A stretch of 64,000 bases of DNA from Nematostella vectensis (Eukaryota; Cnidaria; Anthozoa; Actiniaria; Edwardsiidae): NCBI RefSeq assembly GCF_932526225.1, contig NC_064040.1:11570856-11634855 (forward strand). Reading direction: 5' to 3'. Positions 1 through 12,564 of this stretch are shown here, piece by piece. The stretch's first letter is position 1. The number at the start of each line of letters is the position of its first letter. The translations under genes were made by a program, and so were the position numbers. The notes under the pieces were generated by a model that searched no databases, was not told the origin of the DNA, and saw only the letters and a list, made by a program, of their open reading frames with translations.

Positions 1-229
1 GTGACAACTGAGAACGGAGTTATCGCGCAGACAAATTTTTAAGAACAAAATAAAGACACATTGGGGATAACGCGAGAAAAAACCTGTTCATAAAAGTACA
101 GAATTTGTTTCGTTGCGTTAGCGTGTTGGCTCGTGCACATAGGCCAGCGCAAGAGCTAGCAGTGCAAAATTCACAACATGACACATTAGCTCGCATTTAG
201 CCTAACAAATTCAATTATTTAGACTTTGC

Positions 230-235
230 TTTATT
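230..235 (-). terminator. Candidate poly(A) signal of the Pellino gene
   Basis: AATAAA is read on the minus strand about 440 bases after the Pellino stop codon. The region 1-675 is otherwise AT-rich with no coding exon that I can see, so it is probably 3' UTR and flanking DNA. Other signals may lie outside the window. Confidence 0.35.
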
Positions 236-675
236 CAGAAATGTTTTGGCTTTGAATTCGCCTGTTTTATAGCTGGTAGAGGGATTTCTTCTTATAGCCT
301 TTACACTATAAATTGAGTTCTTTTTATAAATTAAGATTCAGTATATTTTCTCATTCATACCACTAGGTCTCCAGTTCCAAAGATTTTAATTATTGCTTCT
401 AGAAACATGTTTGTCTCATTCTTCGTGTTGTACTAAGACGTCGGTGTTGCATTCGGAGCGTCTTCTTGTTGTACTCGGTGTATCTCGAAGTAGCATTCGC
501 AGCACTCTCGTTTTCCACGCGAGTTTGTGTGTTCGGTACTCGGTACATTTTCGTGTTTGCACTTAATTATGTTGTTTTTATATCAAGCAGCTTTAAAAAT
601 GACATTGTGTTTTTACATCAAATAAATATTTATATATATTAGATTTATATATCTAATATTTACTATACTCGCTCC

Positions 676-3600
676 CTATTGTTCTGTGCTGAAGATTAAT
701 TTGACAAATCCATCCTCGCCCTCCAGGGGTAAGGAACAGAAGGGACAGATTGCCTGAAACGCGTCGCAACCATGTGGGATAGGGATCTTGGACCAGAACC
801 TAAAACCAATCGCCATCGTTATACAAGAAAAAGAAAGGAAAAATGGAGTATACGAATCCTATTCGCTAATGAACCAATCGGTCATAGAAACAAAAACAAA
901 CGTTTCCATCACCCTAGGCCATACTAGAGACACAAGACAACGAATGAAATCGGCGACGGCAAGGTGAACGAGAAAAAAAAAACCTTTATGTCTTGTGCCG
1001 TTGCCTACAATATTTTTCATAAGGACGTCTAATTTTTCAGTTGAGGCTGGGCCGATCTTATTTTTAAAGCATTCACAGGCTTAAAATGTTATTACGGAAG
1101 TCTATAAATATGTATTAGAAAGTATACAAATGATCAATAGCACTAATAAAGGCTCTAATAATTATCGACACAGTTTTAATTCTGCATTTTAGAACGTATC
1201 ACACTAACAAAACTTTACTTTTGCGATCTGGGCCTCGGCATGTTTGGCTGGACGTGGGTGGGGCGGGGCGGGGCAGGGCATGGCGGGGCGGGGCGGGGCT
1301 GGGCAGGGTAGGGCGGGGCGGGGCGGGGCGGGGCAGGGCAGGGCGGCGCAGGGCGGGGCGGGGCGGGGCAAGTAAAAAAAGACGTGTCCAGAACTAACCT
1401 GACGGTTTCCTCCGAGCAGACATGACCACACGGCACAAAGGCATGACTTGAGACAATCTCTCCCACGAAGAACGCCCTTTCCTTACCTATCTGAAGCGGC
1501 ACGTAGTTGCTAACCTGCAATGACGACGACCCAGGGGTGGGTGAGTGTGTAAGAGTTAAGGGCAAACCAGAAAATTGCCGTTTCCAAAGTCATCGCTGTT
1601 CTCATCAAAAGGGAGCGTTCAGTGCTGTCGTCCTAGTTGATGTTGTAGCAGTTGTTATTTTTCTTATTGTAGCTGACATTGGCTTTGTTGGTGCTTCCAG
1701 TTATATATTATATCCTTCTTCTGTCATTGTTATTTTTGTTGACACGTCCAAGTTACTCATTGATAGATACAGGCAATACTATCATTGATAGATACAGGCA
1801 ATACTATCATTGATAGATACAGGCAATACTATCATTGATAGATACAGGCAATACTATCATTGATAGATACAGGCAATACTATCATTGATAGATACAGGCA
1901 ATACTATCATTGATAGATACAGGCAATACTACAAGTTACTCATTGATAGATACAGGCAATACTACAAGTTACTCATTGATAGATACAGGCAATACTACAA
2001 GTTACTCATTGATAGATACAGGCAATACTATAACAAATCAAGCTACTATACCTGTAGACATATCGGACACGTCCGGGATTCCGTCACGTCTGTACTGCTG
2101 TCCGGTCCATGCCAGCCGTGTAAACCATGGACATGACCACATTTGATGTACACATGCGGCTGCCGTGATGCCTCGGCCGTCTAGAAAACAACAACAAAAA
2201 CAATGATTTTAATCATTATAAACACACAAAGCAGAAATTTTGCAAAAAAGTCATTCTTTATCAGTTTTATCAGACAACAATTATTCTTTTTATGTTTTCC
2301 ATTGTACTAGCTCTCTAAGGATAAAATTAACTAAAAAATAAATTGACAAAACTTACAATACAGAAACATTGTTAGCTGTTAGGGTGAGGATGTAGCGACT
2401 GACAGCCGAATCATAAAACCGCCAACTTAACAAAGTACCTCTTGCAGAGCCCTAAACCTCTCAAGTCGTTAAAGGTAAATGTTGAAATAAATAAGCTGGT
2501 GGAAGTAACAAATACCCCCATCACGCATCAAGTTCTTAGCCTAACCCATTGGCTCCTGTACCAACCCATACCGGTTGAATTCTATGAGTCAAGAGAGAGC
2601 AACACGCAAACTGATTACCTGAGAAGCACCGGAGAATACTAGTGTATTGAGACCAACAGGACACTGTAAGCGCATCATGTTTAGTCTTCGCCGCATGGCG
2701 TCGATCATCCCTTCAGTCTGTGGAGCACGGATAAAGTAAACTCAAATAAGCTATGGGTTTTTTTTTAGACCGGGTTTACTACATTTACAGGCTGCAAATT
2801 GTGTTTAAGCGACAGAACATGATCGTTCGATTAATGGTAAGTCATGTTGAAACATGGTTACGCATGGTTCCGCGAGTGGACGGGATAAGAAACCTCCTCC
2901 CTCGCTATACAGCTCAAACACTGGACCGCATAAAAAACAACATGGCGGCCGATTAGTTGTTGAATCTACTCTTCAATAAGATCATTCGCAAGCAGCTAAG
3001 CCTCGCAGCAAAAGGGTACTAGATGGCCAATCATGCCGCTTTTCAACTCCCTCGAACGATAGCGTGCCACACAAAGCATAGTAACAATCAAAGATTCAAT
3101 CAATTATTGCTAAAATCAAGGTATCGGAATTCAATTGTACTGCAGATGCTTATATTGAACACACCCGTAACCAAATCTGATACTGAGGAAGTATGAGATC
3201 GAGTATGAGATTTTCTATATACCTCAAGTTTGAACGTGCAAGTTACGGGTTTGTTAAATAGTGCTCTCGCAAACAGACCACCGTATATTTGAACGATGTG
3301 AACGATGACAAAAAAACGAAAAAGGGAAGGGAAAATAAGTGCACGCTAGGGAAAGAGTTACTTATTTGGCAGGCGGCGGTTCCGTAGCGCACCATTTGGA
3401 TGTCGGGAACGCGTATATGGAGGGGGCGAGAGAAGGCAAATACAAACAGCTGAGGCGAAATACGTGTATACACTAACAAGACATAAGACATTTGGAGTAA
3501 AAATATTAAAGAGCCCGCGGTCGAACCAATTAATCTGTTTATGTTAGCAAATAGAGTGGGTCGTTTCACCCCCCGTTGCGACAGAGTGGATCGGTTTTTG

Positions 3601-6600
3601 CACTTGCTGTAAAAATTTCTTTGCTTGCGGGTTTGTGGACATAGGAAATTAGCTAGTCGATTTTATGGCTAGCATTTAAAGACGATTTAACATCGTTATT
3701 CTATTCGATAATGGTCTGTTTTCCTAAAATAGTAATGTCTGTGCTTGTAACTCCAGGGCATTTAAAGAAAGGGTTCCCATGAAATCACTCATGTGTGAGT
3801 TATAGTAAATCTTAGGCTTATGCACTTCGAAATAATTCCACGTTTTCGATAAAAAGGTAAATGATGTCTGGGTGTCTGGGTGTCTGGGTGTCTGAGTGAG
3901 TGAGTGAGTGAGTGAGTGAGTGAGTGAGTGAGTGAGTGAGTGAGTGAGTGAGTGAGTGAGTGAGTGAGTGAGTGAGTGAGTGAGTGAGTGAGTGAGTGAG
4001 TGAGTGAGTGAGTGAGTGAGTGAGTGAGTGAGTGAGTGAGTGAGTGAGTGAGTGAGTGAGTGAGTGAGTGAGTGAGTGAGTGAGTGAGTGAGTGAGTGAG
4101 TGAGTGAGTGAGTGAGTGAGTGAGTGAGTGAGTGAGTGAGTGAGTGAGTGAGTGAGTGAGTGAGTGAGTGAGTGAGTGAGTGAGTGAGATAAATAAAGGC
4201 ATAGACACCAGTCAGTAGATAAGGCTTGCTCTACTTACTGGCATGGTGGGAATCGCGTCCGCAGATCGCCACATAAGTACTGCTCCACACAAGTCGATGA
4301 GCGATCCGTCGAACAACACATTAGACTCATTCTGAACCTGAAGATGAACAACGTGACTTATTGCACACAAAAGTTATTATTCATTCTAAACCTGAGGAAA
4401 AATAAAACATGATTTATTGCACACAAATTTCGACGCCCAATTTCATTCTAAAACTGAAGAAAAAGAGCATGACTTATTGCAAACAAAAGAAACCCAAATT
4501 AAGTAGGTAAATATCACCTCTGATGCCAAAATAGATATCGTTAATGATCAAAATTCATCCTTCCCTCGAGGGCTCGGGTTAAGCACATGGTCTAAGGATA
4601 CCTCGAATTTCTAGAAAACCCAGTCAAACCTGGGAACAAATTAGTAGAGCTTTTGATTAACATTAACCATCACTCATGTCTCCATGGACAGATTCTACTT
4701 CAATTCAAAAATACTTTTATTTACTTTTTTTTTCGTTTTTTTTTCCATATACTGTAGAAGCATTGTTTGACTTGATGCTTTTTTCGTTTTAACCTTGGGC
4801 AATCCTCTGAAAACCCATAAAATTGAGCCCTACAAACCGGTTTCCGAAAGTGTAGTAGCAAAAAAGAAAAAAATCGGCCCATAAAAATTGGTTTATGACG
4901 GCCCTCAAAACCACCATCGAAACGAGCAATTTAGAATTTCCCACTTCCACCGGTATCTCTCTTATGTAGATGAAATGGAGCATTGATTATTTTAGAGTTT
5001 TATTTCCGTTTACAGCAAAAAAACATGAATCTCGCAGAATCAGACCTTGGTTAGCCATAAACCTGATCGCCCTGTGCTCAAACGAATGCATTCTGTGGTG
5101 TCGGGGCCGGGACCGGGAGGGTCTGGGCCGAGAGGTGGATGACAGTGATTTTATACTTTCAGTTCACGTTTGCTCTCGTAAAAGGCTTGCTTAAGCGATT
5201 CAAACACCATGCTCAAAAGTGAAAGAAACTTTCAGTCAACTTTGATCAACCTGGTTTTAATTTTCTAGAAACCCTACAGTTTTTTTCGAAGTGGTCTACT
5301 AACCGTCTTGCCTTTCTCAGGAGCAGAACGAGTGTCACGCAATCCATACACGTGACCACACACGGATATTTCCCTCCATATCCCTGGCGGACAGTTTGGT
5401 CCACCCCGTGGATTCATGAGTAACACCCCATTGGTCGTCAGGCCGTCCATCATGTCGTCTTCGTTCTTCCACTTTGGAGCTTTCTCCTAACAAGGAAACG
5501 GAAGCCGGGTTAAACGTAGTCTGTGTGTAGCCGCTGCCCCTGCGAAATGAACTGACAAAAGTTGGGAGCTCCTAGGATTTCCTAGAATATCCTGGATACT
5601 CCTAAATATTGGGAAACCTTTGAAATGGGAGAATCTGGGAGAACTTTGGGAGAAATTGGGAGAATCTGGGAGAGCTTTGGGAGGAATTGGGAGAACCTGG
5701 GAGAACTTTGGGAGGAATTGGGAGAATCTGGGAGTACTTTGGAGAAATTGGGAGGATCTGGGAGAACTTTAGGAGGAATTTGGAGAATCTGGGATAGCTT
5801 TTGGAAGAAATTGAGAGAATCAGGGAGTACTTTTAGAGGAATTGGGAGAATCTGGAAGAACTTTGGGAGGAAGTGGGAGTACTTTGGAGAAATTGGGAGG
5901 ATCTGGGAGAACTTTGGGAGGAATTTGGAGAATCTGGGAGATATTTTGGAGGAAATGGGAGATTCTTGGAGGAATTTCAAGGAGAATTTGTTTAATTCCC
6001 AGGATTTCCTAGGATCCTGGATATTCTAAATATGGGAGCTCCTAGGAGCCGTGTTCCAAAAATACTTCCCAGATTCTCCTTGGAGTTCTAAGGGAAAATC
6101 TGGGAGCTCCTGATTTTCCTAGGATTTTCTAGGAACTCCTAGGTTATCCTGGATACTCCCAAGTCTATAATATTTGAAGGGTTGTCGATACAATTATCAA
6201 CTATATATCAAAGGGTTGCTGAGACACTTTTCAACCATATATCAAGGGTTGCCGATAAAATTTCAACAACAATGTATCAAGCGTTGTCGATACAATTGTC
6301 AACAATGTATCAGGGGTTGCAAATACAATTGTCAAAAATACATCAAGGGTCGCCGATACAATTTTTTAAGGGTTACCAAGACACTTGTTAACAATATTTA
6401 TCGTGACGTTCTCGGGAGATTCTCGAAATTGAGGTGATACAAAAAGCCCAGCATTGATCTCCCGCTCGAGTCAATGTTAAGTCACTAAAAATCAATTAAG
6501 TCACTGTTTAAAGACATATGCTTACCCCTAGAAATATATTGTTTGATTTGTCAAACCCAGCTGCAAATACCCTTGCAGTGTACGGTGGATGTCTGTCGAC

Positions 6601-9600
6601 TGTAATACGGCAGGCGTATCGTGATATAGTGCTCTTCTGAGGGTTTGGCTGCACTGCGCCGTCCTTGACTCCTGGTACTGTATCCATTACTACAAAGTCT
6701 ATTTTGCTGTCAGATGACCTGCCAATCTGGGAAAAAAGGGTCTGATGTTACACATAAAGCTATATACAGTAAAACATATAGTACGAATTGCTCCTGTAAA
6801 GGGTGATCAAATGTGTTTCTAGGCGCATATCCGTCTTAAGCTACCGTGGCCACCAATACAGAAGCTTAGGCAAGCTACTGTACCCAATTAGCTTGGGTTG
6901 AAATTTGGGTTTAAACTAATTATAATGCTAGGAGAATTCCACAGTGCACTGATGTACACTCGTTGGTTTCAACTGGTTTACTTTATAAAACTGTCTGTCC
7001 ACCCCAGAGCACTGCAAAAACATTTTTTGACAATTTCTTTGAGAGGCTAAAATATACCAAAAGATAGCAGAAACACCAAGAAAGTTGTGAGGGCACAGCC
7101 ACGCCCCTACTTGTCATTTCCTAATAATTTTTTAAAATATTGGGAGAGGGGGGGCATGTGCCCCTAATGCCCCCCCCCCTGCTATGGCCCTGCTTCTTTG
7201 AGCACCTCCCAACTAGGTGTACAAAGAGCACTAGCATTATTGTACAGAGCTGTAAAACTAATATATAGATTTAGGCATTGCCTAAAAGCGGAGCTCCAAA
7301 CGACCAAATCTTTGCTTATTTTCGCTTAATAATTTAAGAAATGTAATTCTGTTTTGACGACGTCAACGATTTCACAGATTACGCGACCAACTTGTTATAC
7401 CCCCTTACCCCCACCCTTGACAACGGAATAACACAAAACAATTAATTTTGGCGTCAGGGTAGTTTATTGACGTCGTCGATGACAACACATGACCATCTTA
7501 TTGCACTCCACTTGAAACATATATCCCACCAAATGAGTTTTGTTGTCATATGATGCTTCTTTAGTGAAATATTATTTTCGTTTTGATTACATCAGCATAT
7601 TTTTGCTTCTAGTGACGTTATTAATGAGGTCACAATCGCGTGACCATATTGTTGCATCCCCCCTTGACACCTACATGACACCTACCGAGTTTGGTTGCCA
7701 TATGATGTTTCCTTTGTGAAATATAAATATATTTTTATTTTGATGACGTCAGAATATTTTTCTTCTAGTGATGTCAACAATGACGTCATAAATCACGTGA
7801 TCACAGGTTTGCACCTCCCTTGACACAAACATGACACCTGCCAAGTTTGGTTGTCATACAATGGATGGACGGACATTGCGTCACAAAAACTCGAGTCGAT
7901 GGGTAACCAAATATTTGTTACCATTATTTGTTTTGTACACCACTTTTTCTTAGGTATGAGGCTCCGCTCACGCGTCACATCGCGCCTCTAAAAAGGCCTA
8001 GGGATGCCCCTGGTGGCTGATAACTTGGGTATGGGGCATATATGGTAACAAAAAATACCACAATATGTTACCCAAAAATATCTATGATTGCACTGCACTA
8101 GCCCTAAAAAGCCCCTTTGTAGCCACTTCGAATACGGGGCTTACTTAAGGGGGTAGACCATAGAAGGGGCTTGTTTTAAAGTTTAATATTCAACAAGTCT
8201 CCTAGAATGTCTTGATTTGCTGATGCTGTATGCTGAGCAAACTTCTTTGATACTCTTTGGAAGCAATGCTATGACATACTGTATATAAGACTTCTGAGGG
8301 GGTTGGGGGTGGGAGGGGGAAAGGGCATATTTAAAAGTTTTTCCTCTAGAGAAGGGGAAGGGTTAAAAATAATGCAGGCTTTGATTATTTAGCAGCACAT
8401 GGATTTATGTGTTAAACAGCACTAACCTGAAACATATCTGTTTTGTTATCTCTACAATACTCCACCACTACAGATGGGCCACGAGCAAGAGTGTAAGAGA
8501 CACTATGGGCTTGGTTGGAGTGTACCACCTAAACAACAAAAGCAATACAATTACTGCAGCTTGAATCCATTCTTTAAGGTTAGCCTTATGCCTGGTGCAC
8601 ACTAGTGACATAAAGACATAATGACATGGGCGCATGCACCCTTATGTTCATATGTTCAAGTGTGAATGGTTCCACATTTTGTCATAAGCCCAAGATAACG
8701 ACATAAACATAAGGACACAAGAGAAAAAAACATAATGTTGGGCTCTAAAGAGTGCACGCGCCTATTTTGTTATGTTGTTACATCACTAGTGTGCACTAGG
8801 CATTAGTGAAAGGCTTTGCGCACAAGGCATTTATCCCTAACATTTACTTTGAACACCTGTGCGCATGCTATCAAAATAACATAAATATACAGTATTCATA
8901 TAGCACAAAACTGTATAAACTGTGTTCTAAGTGCTTGACATTTGCATATTAAGAATGCCCCATCTTGGAGCAACAGGAACACAAGCTTCTAGTAAGACCA
9001 AATAGGTTTAACAATGTCTAATAAAGGGCCGTGTCTCAACCAGGTATCAGACCTGTTTCAGGTGATAGGCCCCATACGTTCATCTGCTAACACACTGAGC
9101 CACTGTCTGCGATTCTCTATAAATACATAAGCAATTTTAAAAAGGTACCATAATACCTGCATGCCTGTCTGTGAAGATGCCAGGTGCTGCTTGAATGGCT
9201 TAACACCCGAAGCTAGAGACTTCTTTTGCAACAAGTAGCTGCTTTTCCTGCGTTCTTGGTTGCCTTGGGGAGGGGCTCCATTGTATCTGAAAGACAACAA
9301 TTTTCAGCTCTCACATATTCCAAGCAAACATTAGTAGGATATTATGTCAAATGCAGAACTAGAGTGATTTTTTTCCAATAAAATAATTCTAGGCCTTCTT
9401 CTAAAAGTTCCACCTAAATCAAGGGCCATAGCCAGGATTTTTGGATGGAAATGTAAGGTTGTTATCTCCCATTTTTCCTTTTGTTTGACCAGCTCCATAT
9501 CAAGTAACATGCTGGTTGTTAAGGGAGGGGAAAGGGGTGGGGGGTGGGTAATATGGTGCTAGTCCAAAACTATCATGAGTGCCATCCTTACTTTGTGAGC

Positions 9601-9873
9601 TTATTGAAGGTGCTCAGTGAAAAACAAAAACTCAAGTGAAATTCTGGCAAAGAGATTTCTGATTTTTTTTTAATTTTTACAATTGTCTTACCCAAGAACA
9701 ACAAGCATGCCGTAGGTGAGGGGCTCAGTGGATGAAGATGGGGAGCCATGGTAAGCCGCATCACGGCTATCAAGAATTTCCTCTATCTTTTTGCTTATGA
9801 CGCCAATTGATGTGCTATTACTCCCATGCTCAGTCCTAAGGGAGGTATGGAAAGAATCATCAAGAGTATCCAT
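676..9873 (-). CDS. PELI1: Pellino E3 ubiquitin-protein ligase, 10 coding exons, 452 aa
   Basis: Pellino proteins are E3 ubiquitin ligases acting on IRAK-type kinases in Toll/IL-1 signalling; the role here is inferred from the family. Coding exons in transcript order: 9692-9873, 9157-9286, 8427-8528, 6526-6726, 5304-5486, 4239-4331, 2619-2717, 2052-2180, 1399-1514, 676-799. All junctions are GT-AG, phases agree, and the joined length is 452 codons plus TAG. The N-terminal half matches the Pellino FHA-like domain (VVLGYNG near residues 58-64; SRYACRIT near 174-181; KWKNEDDMMDGLTTNGVL near 210-227). The C-terminal RING-like domain keeps its zinc ligands: CGHVHG at 344, CPIC at 368, CGHVCS at 402 and CPFC at 430-433. 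Length is close to the family norm of about 420 residues. The ATG at 9873 opens the first recognisable exon; 5' UTR exons upstream were not identified. Confidence 0.93.
1013..1254 (+). mobile_element. Truncated MITE, family M1 copy A
   Basis: This intronic stretch shares several blocks in the same order with 44174-45322 and 12565-13060: a left end like ATAAGGACGTCTAA, then GTTG..GGCTGGGCCG, ACAAATGATCAATAGCA, CTGCATTTTAGAACG, and a right part CCTCGGCATG..GGACGT. No open reading frame is present. Its right terminus is lost where the adjoining G-rich repeat begins. It lies in the last Pellino intron. Confidence 0.5.
1255..1370 (+). repeat. GGGGC-rich minisatellite in the last Pellino intron
   Basis: About 115 bases of GGGGCGGGGC/GGGGCAGGGCA units contain many closely spaced runs of three or four G. 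The tract begins 28 bases past the donor of Pellino exon 9. The G-rich strand is the non-template (plus) strand; the Pellino pre-mRNA carries the C-rich version. Translations rich in Pro and Ala from this tract are not genes. Confidence 0.85.
1749..2030 (+). repeat. 25/33-bp two-form tandem repeat in Pellino intron 8
   Basis: Ten copies of a unit containing TGATAGATACAGGCAATACT. The first seven start 25 bases apart (1761 to 1911), and the last three are spaced 33 bases apart (1944, 1977, 2010) because an 8-base CAAGTTAC block is included. The array ends 21 bases from the donor of Pellino exon 8. Confidence 0.9.
3865..4188 (+). repeat. (TGTCTGGG)3 followed by (TGAG)74 microsatellite in Pellino intron 6
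   Basis: Three 8-base units lead into about 296 bases of uninterrupted TGAG (3893-4188). The array starts 50 bases after the donor of exon 6 in the transcript sense, so the pre-mRNA carries CTCA repeats. The Thr-His-Ser-Leu open frame on the minus strand is only the translation of this repeat. Confidence 0.95.
4329..4490 (-). repeat. Three tandem copies of a 55-60 bp acceptor-region segment at Pellino exon 6
   Basis: Segments beginning at about 4328, 4381 and 4442 share CATTCT(g/a)AA(c/a)CTGA(a/g)GA and then GACTTATTGCACACAAA. Read on the gene strand, each carries a pyrimidine-rich stretch and an AG followed by AATG, so the real acceptor of exon 6 (exon begins at 4331) has two degenerate upstream relatives. 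Confidence 0.7.
5560..6160 (+). repeat. Degenerate GGGAGAA-type minisatellite in Pellino intron 4
   Basis: The core (about 5623-5990) has roughly 30-base units such as GGGAGAATCTGGGAGAACTT, diverged from each other. It is flanked on both sides by related CTCCTAGGATTTCCTAGGAT blocks (about 5566-5615 and 5997-6160). It fills most of the intron between exons 4 and 5. Long open frames on both strands here are products of the repeat. Confidence 0.85.
6170..6400 (+). repeat. About 33-bp tandem repeat in Pellino intron 4
   Basis: About seven diverged copies of a unit like TATCAAGGGTTGCCGATACA followed by ATTGTCAACA. It is separate in sequence from the GGGAGAA array beside it, and the array ends about 125 bases from the donor of exon 4. 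Confidence 0.8.
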
Positions 9874-12062
9874 TAGATGAATAGCTCTAGTGGCTATTTA
9901 TTTTATTATGTTTGTAGACATATGCAAAATGTTTGGCTTTACCTGTCACCCCAGAAAATGAAATACCACTTAGAGGAGTAAAAATTTCAAAGGATATTAA
10001 GCTGCTTAACACATTTTTTATAGAATATTCTAACAAGAGATGGGCAGAAGATTTAACTACCCCAGGCAGGGTCTAATTTGATGGTTGGTGTGTAACCAAA
10101 TACTGAAGCATAAGCAGAAAGAAAATGGACACCTGCTAAAAGATCTAACTAATGCCTGGGGCACCCAACCACACTTGCTTGGGCACCCAACCACACTTGC
10201 ATAAGCAAGGTGGGACCAAAACACAGGTAAAGCAGCCTCTTGCCGTCATCTGTATGTACTTTCAATTGCAACACAGGAAGTAAAGTTTATTCTTGGCCTT
10301 GGCAACAGTGATAGAAGAATTTGTACTCCAAGTGAGAGTGAAAAGATACCAGGGTTTTGAGCCAATATTACAAGATGTGCATTTAGCCCTCCCGACATTT
10401 AAAAACATGATGGGCAAAAGCCACTACAAGCTCCTGCCGCAAAGTTATACAAAACGCAGTGAAAAATTCCTTCTTCCTCCTCTACAATCTCAAGAGTGGT
10501 ACAGTACTTTTATTACAGGGTGATCTAGCTTTTTGTAGAGAGGGGGGTTGACCTATTAGCATTGGCAGGAGGATGCTTTAGAGTTCCTGTCAAGGATCTA
10601 TCATTTTGTGTTAACATAAATTCTCATACTAAAATGTTGTAGCCCATATGTATAAGAGTTTTTACCATTGGCTTTTTTTTAGTATTTTCAGATTATTTAT
10701 CTTAGATAAATAATTCATTGTAATGATGTAAAACCACTTAGTAAATTATTCAAGCCTCAAGGTGTAAAAAATGCTTTTGTGGAGACTAAGTACAATAACA
10801 AATAAAGTGTTGGACTCTTAAGGCCCCTAGATGAAGGGATTTCAATTCAAAAAATTTAAAACCTAATTTACTTATTCAATAAAATAAAGCATGATAAGAA
10901 TAAATAACAACCTAAATGAGTTACTGCTGATTCTTCTGTTTTTTGGTTTGACTAGAAAAACATTCTTATATCACGAGTTTCAGAGAATATAACCTTGATT
11001 TAAGATACTCAGATTAGGGAAATAGAAAAACAGACAGCTGCTTGGCCATTATTATTTTCCTTTTCTGAGTAAAAATTTGAGTGACCCGCTGTGTTTATTT
11101 TTAACTTAAGTTATACTTGAGTACTTATTCGTGGAACTGTGGATAGCTTCGTGTCGCGTGAAACGCGACAAACGCAAAGAAACAGGGGCTAAACAGGGAG
11201 GCATTGCAATTGTATTTCTTGGAAACGCTCTGGAAACGATCATGACTAACGAGAATTTTTATAAACAAAGTTATAATCCACAGGGCACTAGAGCTGAGTT
11301 CTATGTGTGTTGGATGCATGTTAATCAAAGAATATTTCACTTTAAATTAAAGGTGTATCGGTAGAAAAATAAATTATACGATGTATACTCACCCCGGCAT
11401 TCTGTATATTGCTTGTCAAAGTGTGCAAGCCACTAAATTTGTACCTTTTTTAGTTCGAGAAGAGTGGCGGCGGACATAGCGCCGAACTCGTTGTGTCTCT
11501 CGGGCAAGTCTAAACTAGTCTACGCTTGAGCGATCTCCCCACCGGGGTAGTGAGATGTCAAAAGTATATTCCTTAGCTGAAAACCAAAACAATATGCTAA
11601 AAGTATAAAGTCATCGGTTTGAAAGAATATCAGAGATTACTTAATTTCGAATTTGGAAGTCTTTTGCAATTTCTTTCAAAAATACCTTGAAATGTACTCC
11701 TTTTTGGGTCTTCATTCACCTACCCCTCCCCTATCAGCTTTATGCGAAATGTGTACAACTTTAATATTATTGGTTTCACCAAGAGAGCATAAATATTAAT
11801 GTACTTTTACAGTTCACACCATTACGTCTAGATACAGTGAAACGAAAGGGATATCGCGGAAAACGACAATCCTTTGGGTGAGAGTAAGACACTCTTCTCC
11901 CCGGCGGTCATTTGAATTTTGTTCTCCACAGGTTACCCAAGCTTTAGTGTTGCTCTGGTTGTAACGTGATTTTTTAGTCCTCGTGTTAGAATGAAGAAAG
12001 GTATATTCTTGAAACTTTACATGCAGGCCCGTACCCTGGGGGGACCACCCACCCCCACCCCT

Positions 12063-12109
<47 letters not shown>

Positions 12110-12412
12110 CGGGCGATTTTCTACTTTCAGTACGCAATGACGTGCTATTAGTATAACAAAACTAAGCAAATTAGATAAATAAAAATGTAGATCACCCCCT
12201 GGTATGTCATTAATCAATAAGTCAGACTTTTTTTGAAGCCAAATATAATAAAAAAAAACATCCGTTGAGATACTGCAACGGTATAAAAAAACCCTTTGTT
12301 TCTTCCCCACCCCCCCCCCCCCCCACCCCCACCCCCCACCGGATATATTAGTCCGGATTTCGCACCCCCCCCCCCCCCCCCCCACCACCACCACCACACC
12401 CCCCCCCCCTTC
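12063..12412 (+). repeat. (CA)n tract and poly-C runs
   Basis: An uninterrupted CA repeat of about 45 bases (12064-12108) is followed by two C-rich blocks near 12306-12340 and 12363-12412. Gly-rich and Val/Cys-rich open frames across them are artefacts of the repeats. Confidence 0.9.
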
Positions 12413-12564
12413 CCAAAAGAGAAATCCTGAGTACGTGCCTGACATGATATATAACCCATCCAACTCAGTGACTTGTAATGCTTACCCTGATTAGCGGAAT
12501 AACGCAGGTAGCAGAGATCATCAGCTATTCTTCAATCAAATAGCATACATTTACTTTTTTTTAT

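Noticed and set aside
1749-2030. CRISPR-like array
   Set aside because: The repeats are contiguous without unique spacers and the locus is eukaryotic; it is a minisatellite. The same holds for 44251-45010.
2936-2950. Second YY1-like AACATGGCGGC inside a Pellino intron, and another near 53966
   Set aside because: Single motif matches without other promoter features; expected by chance at this scale.
3789-4208. Thr-His-Ser-Leu repeat protein
   Set aside because: Translation of the TGAG microsatellite.
5582-6029. Open frames on both strands over the GGGAGAA repeat
   Set aside because: Repetitive low-complexity DNA within a Pellino intron; frames exist on both strands because of the unit composition.
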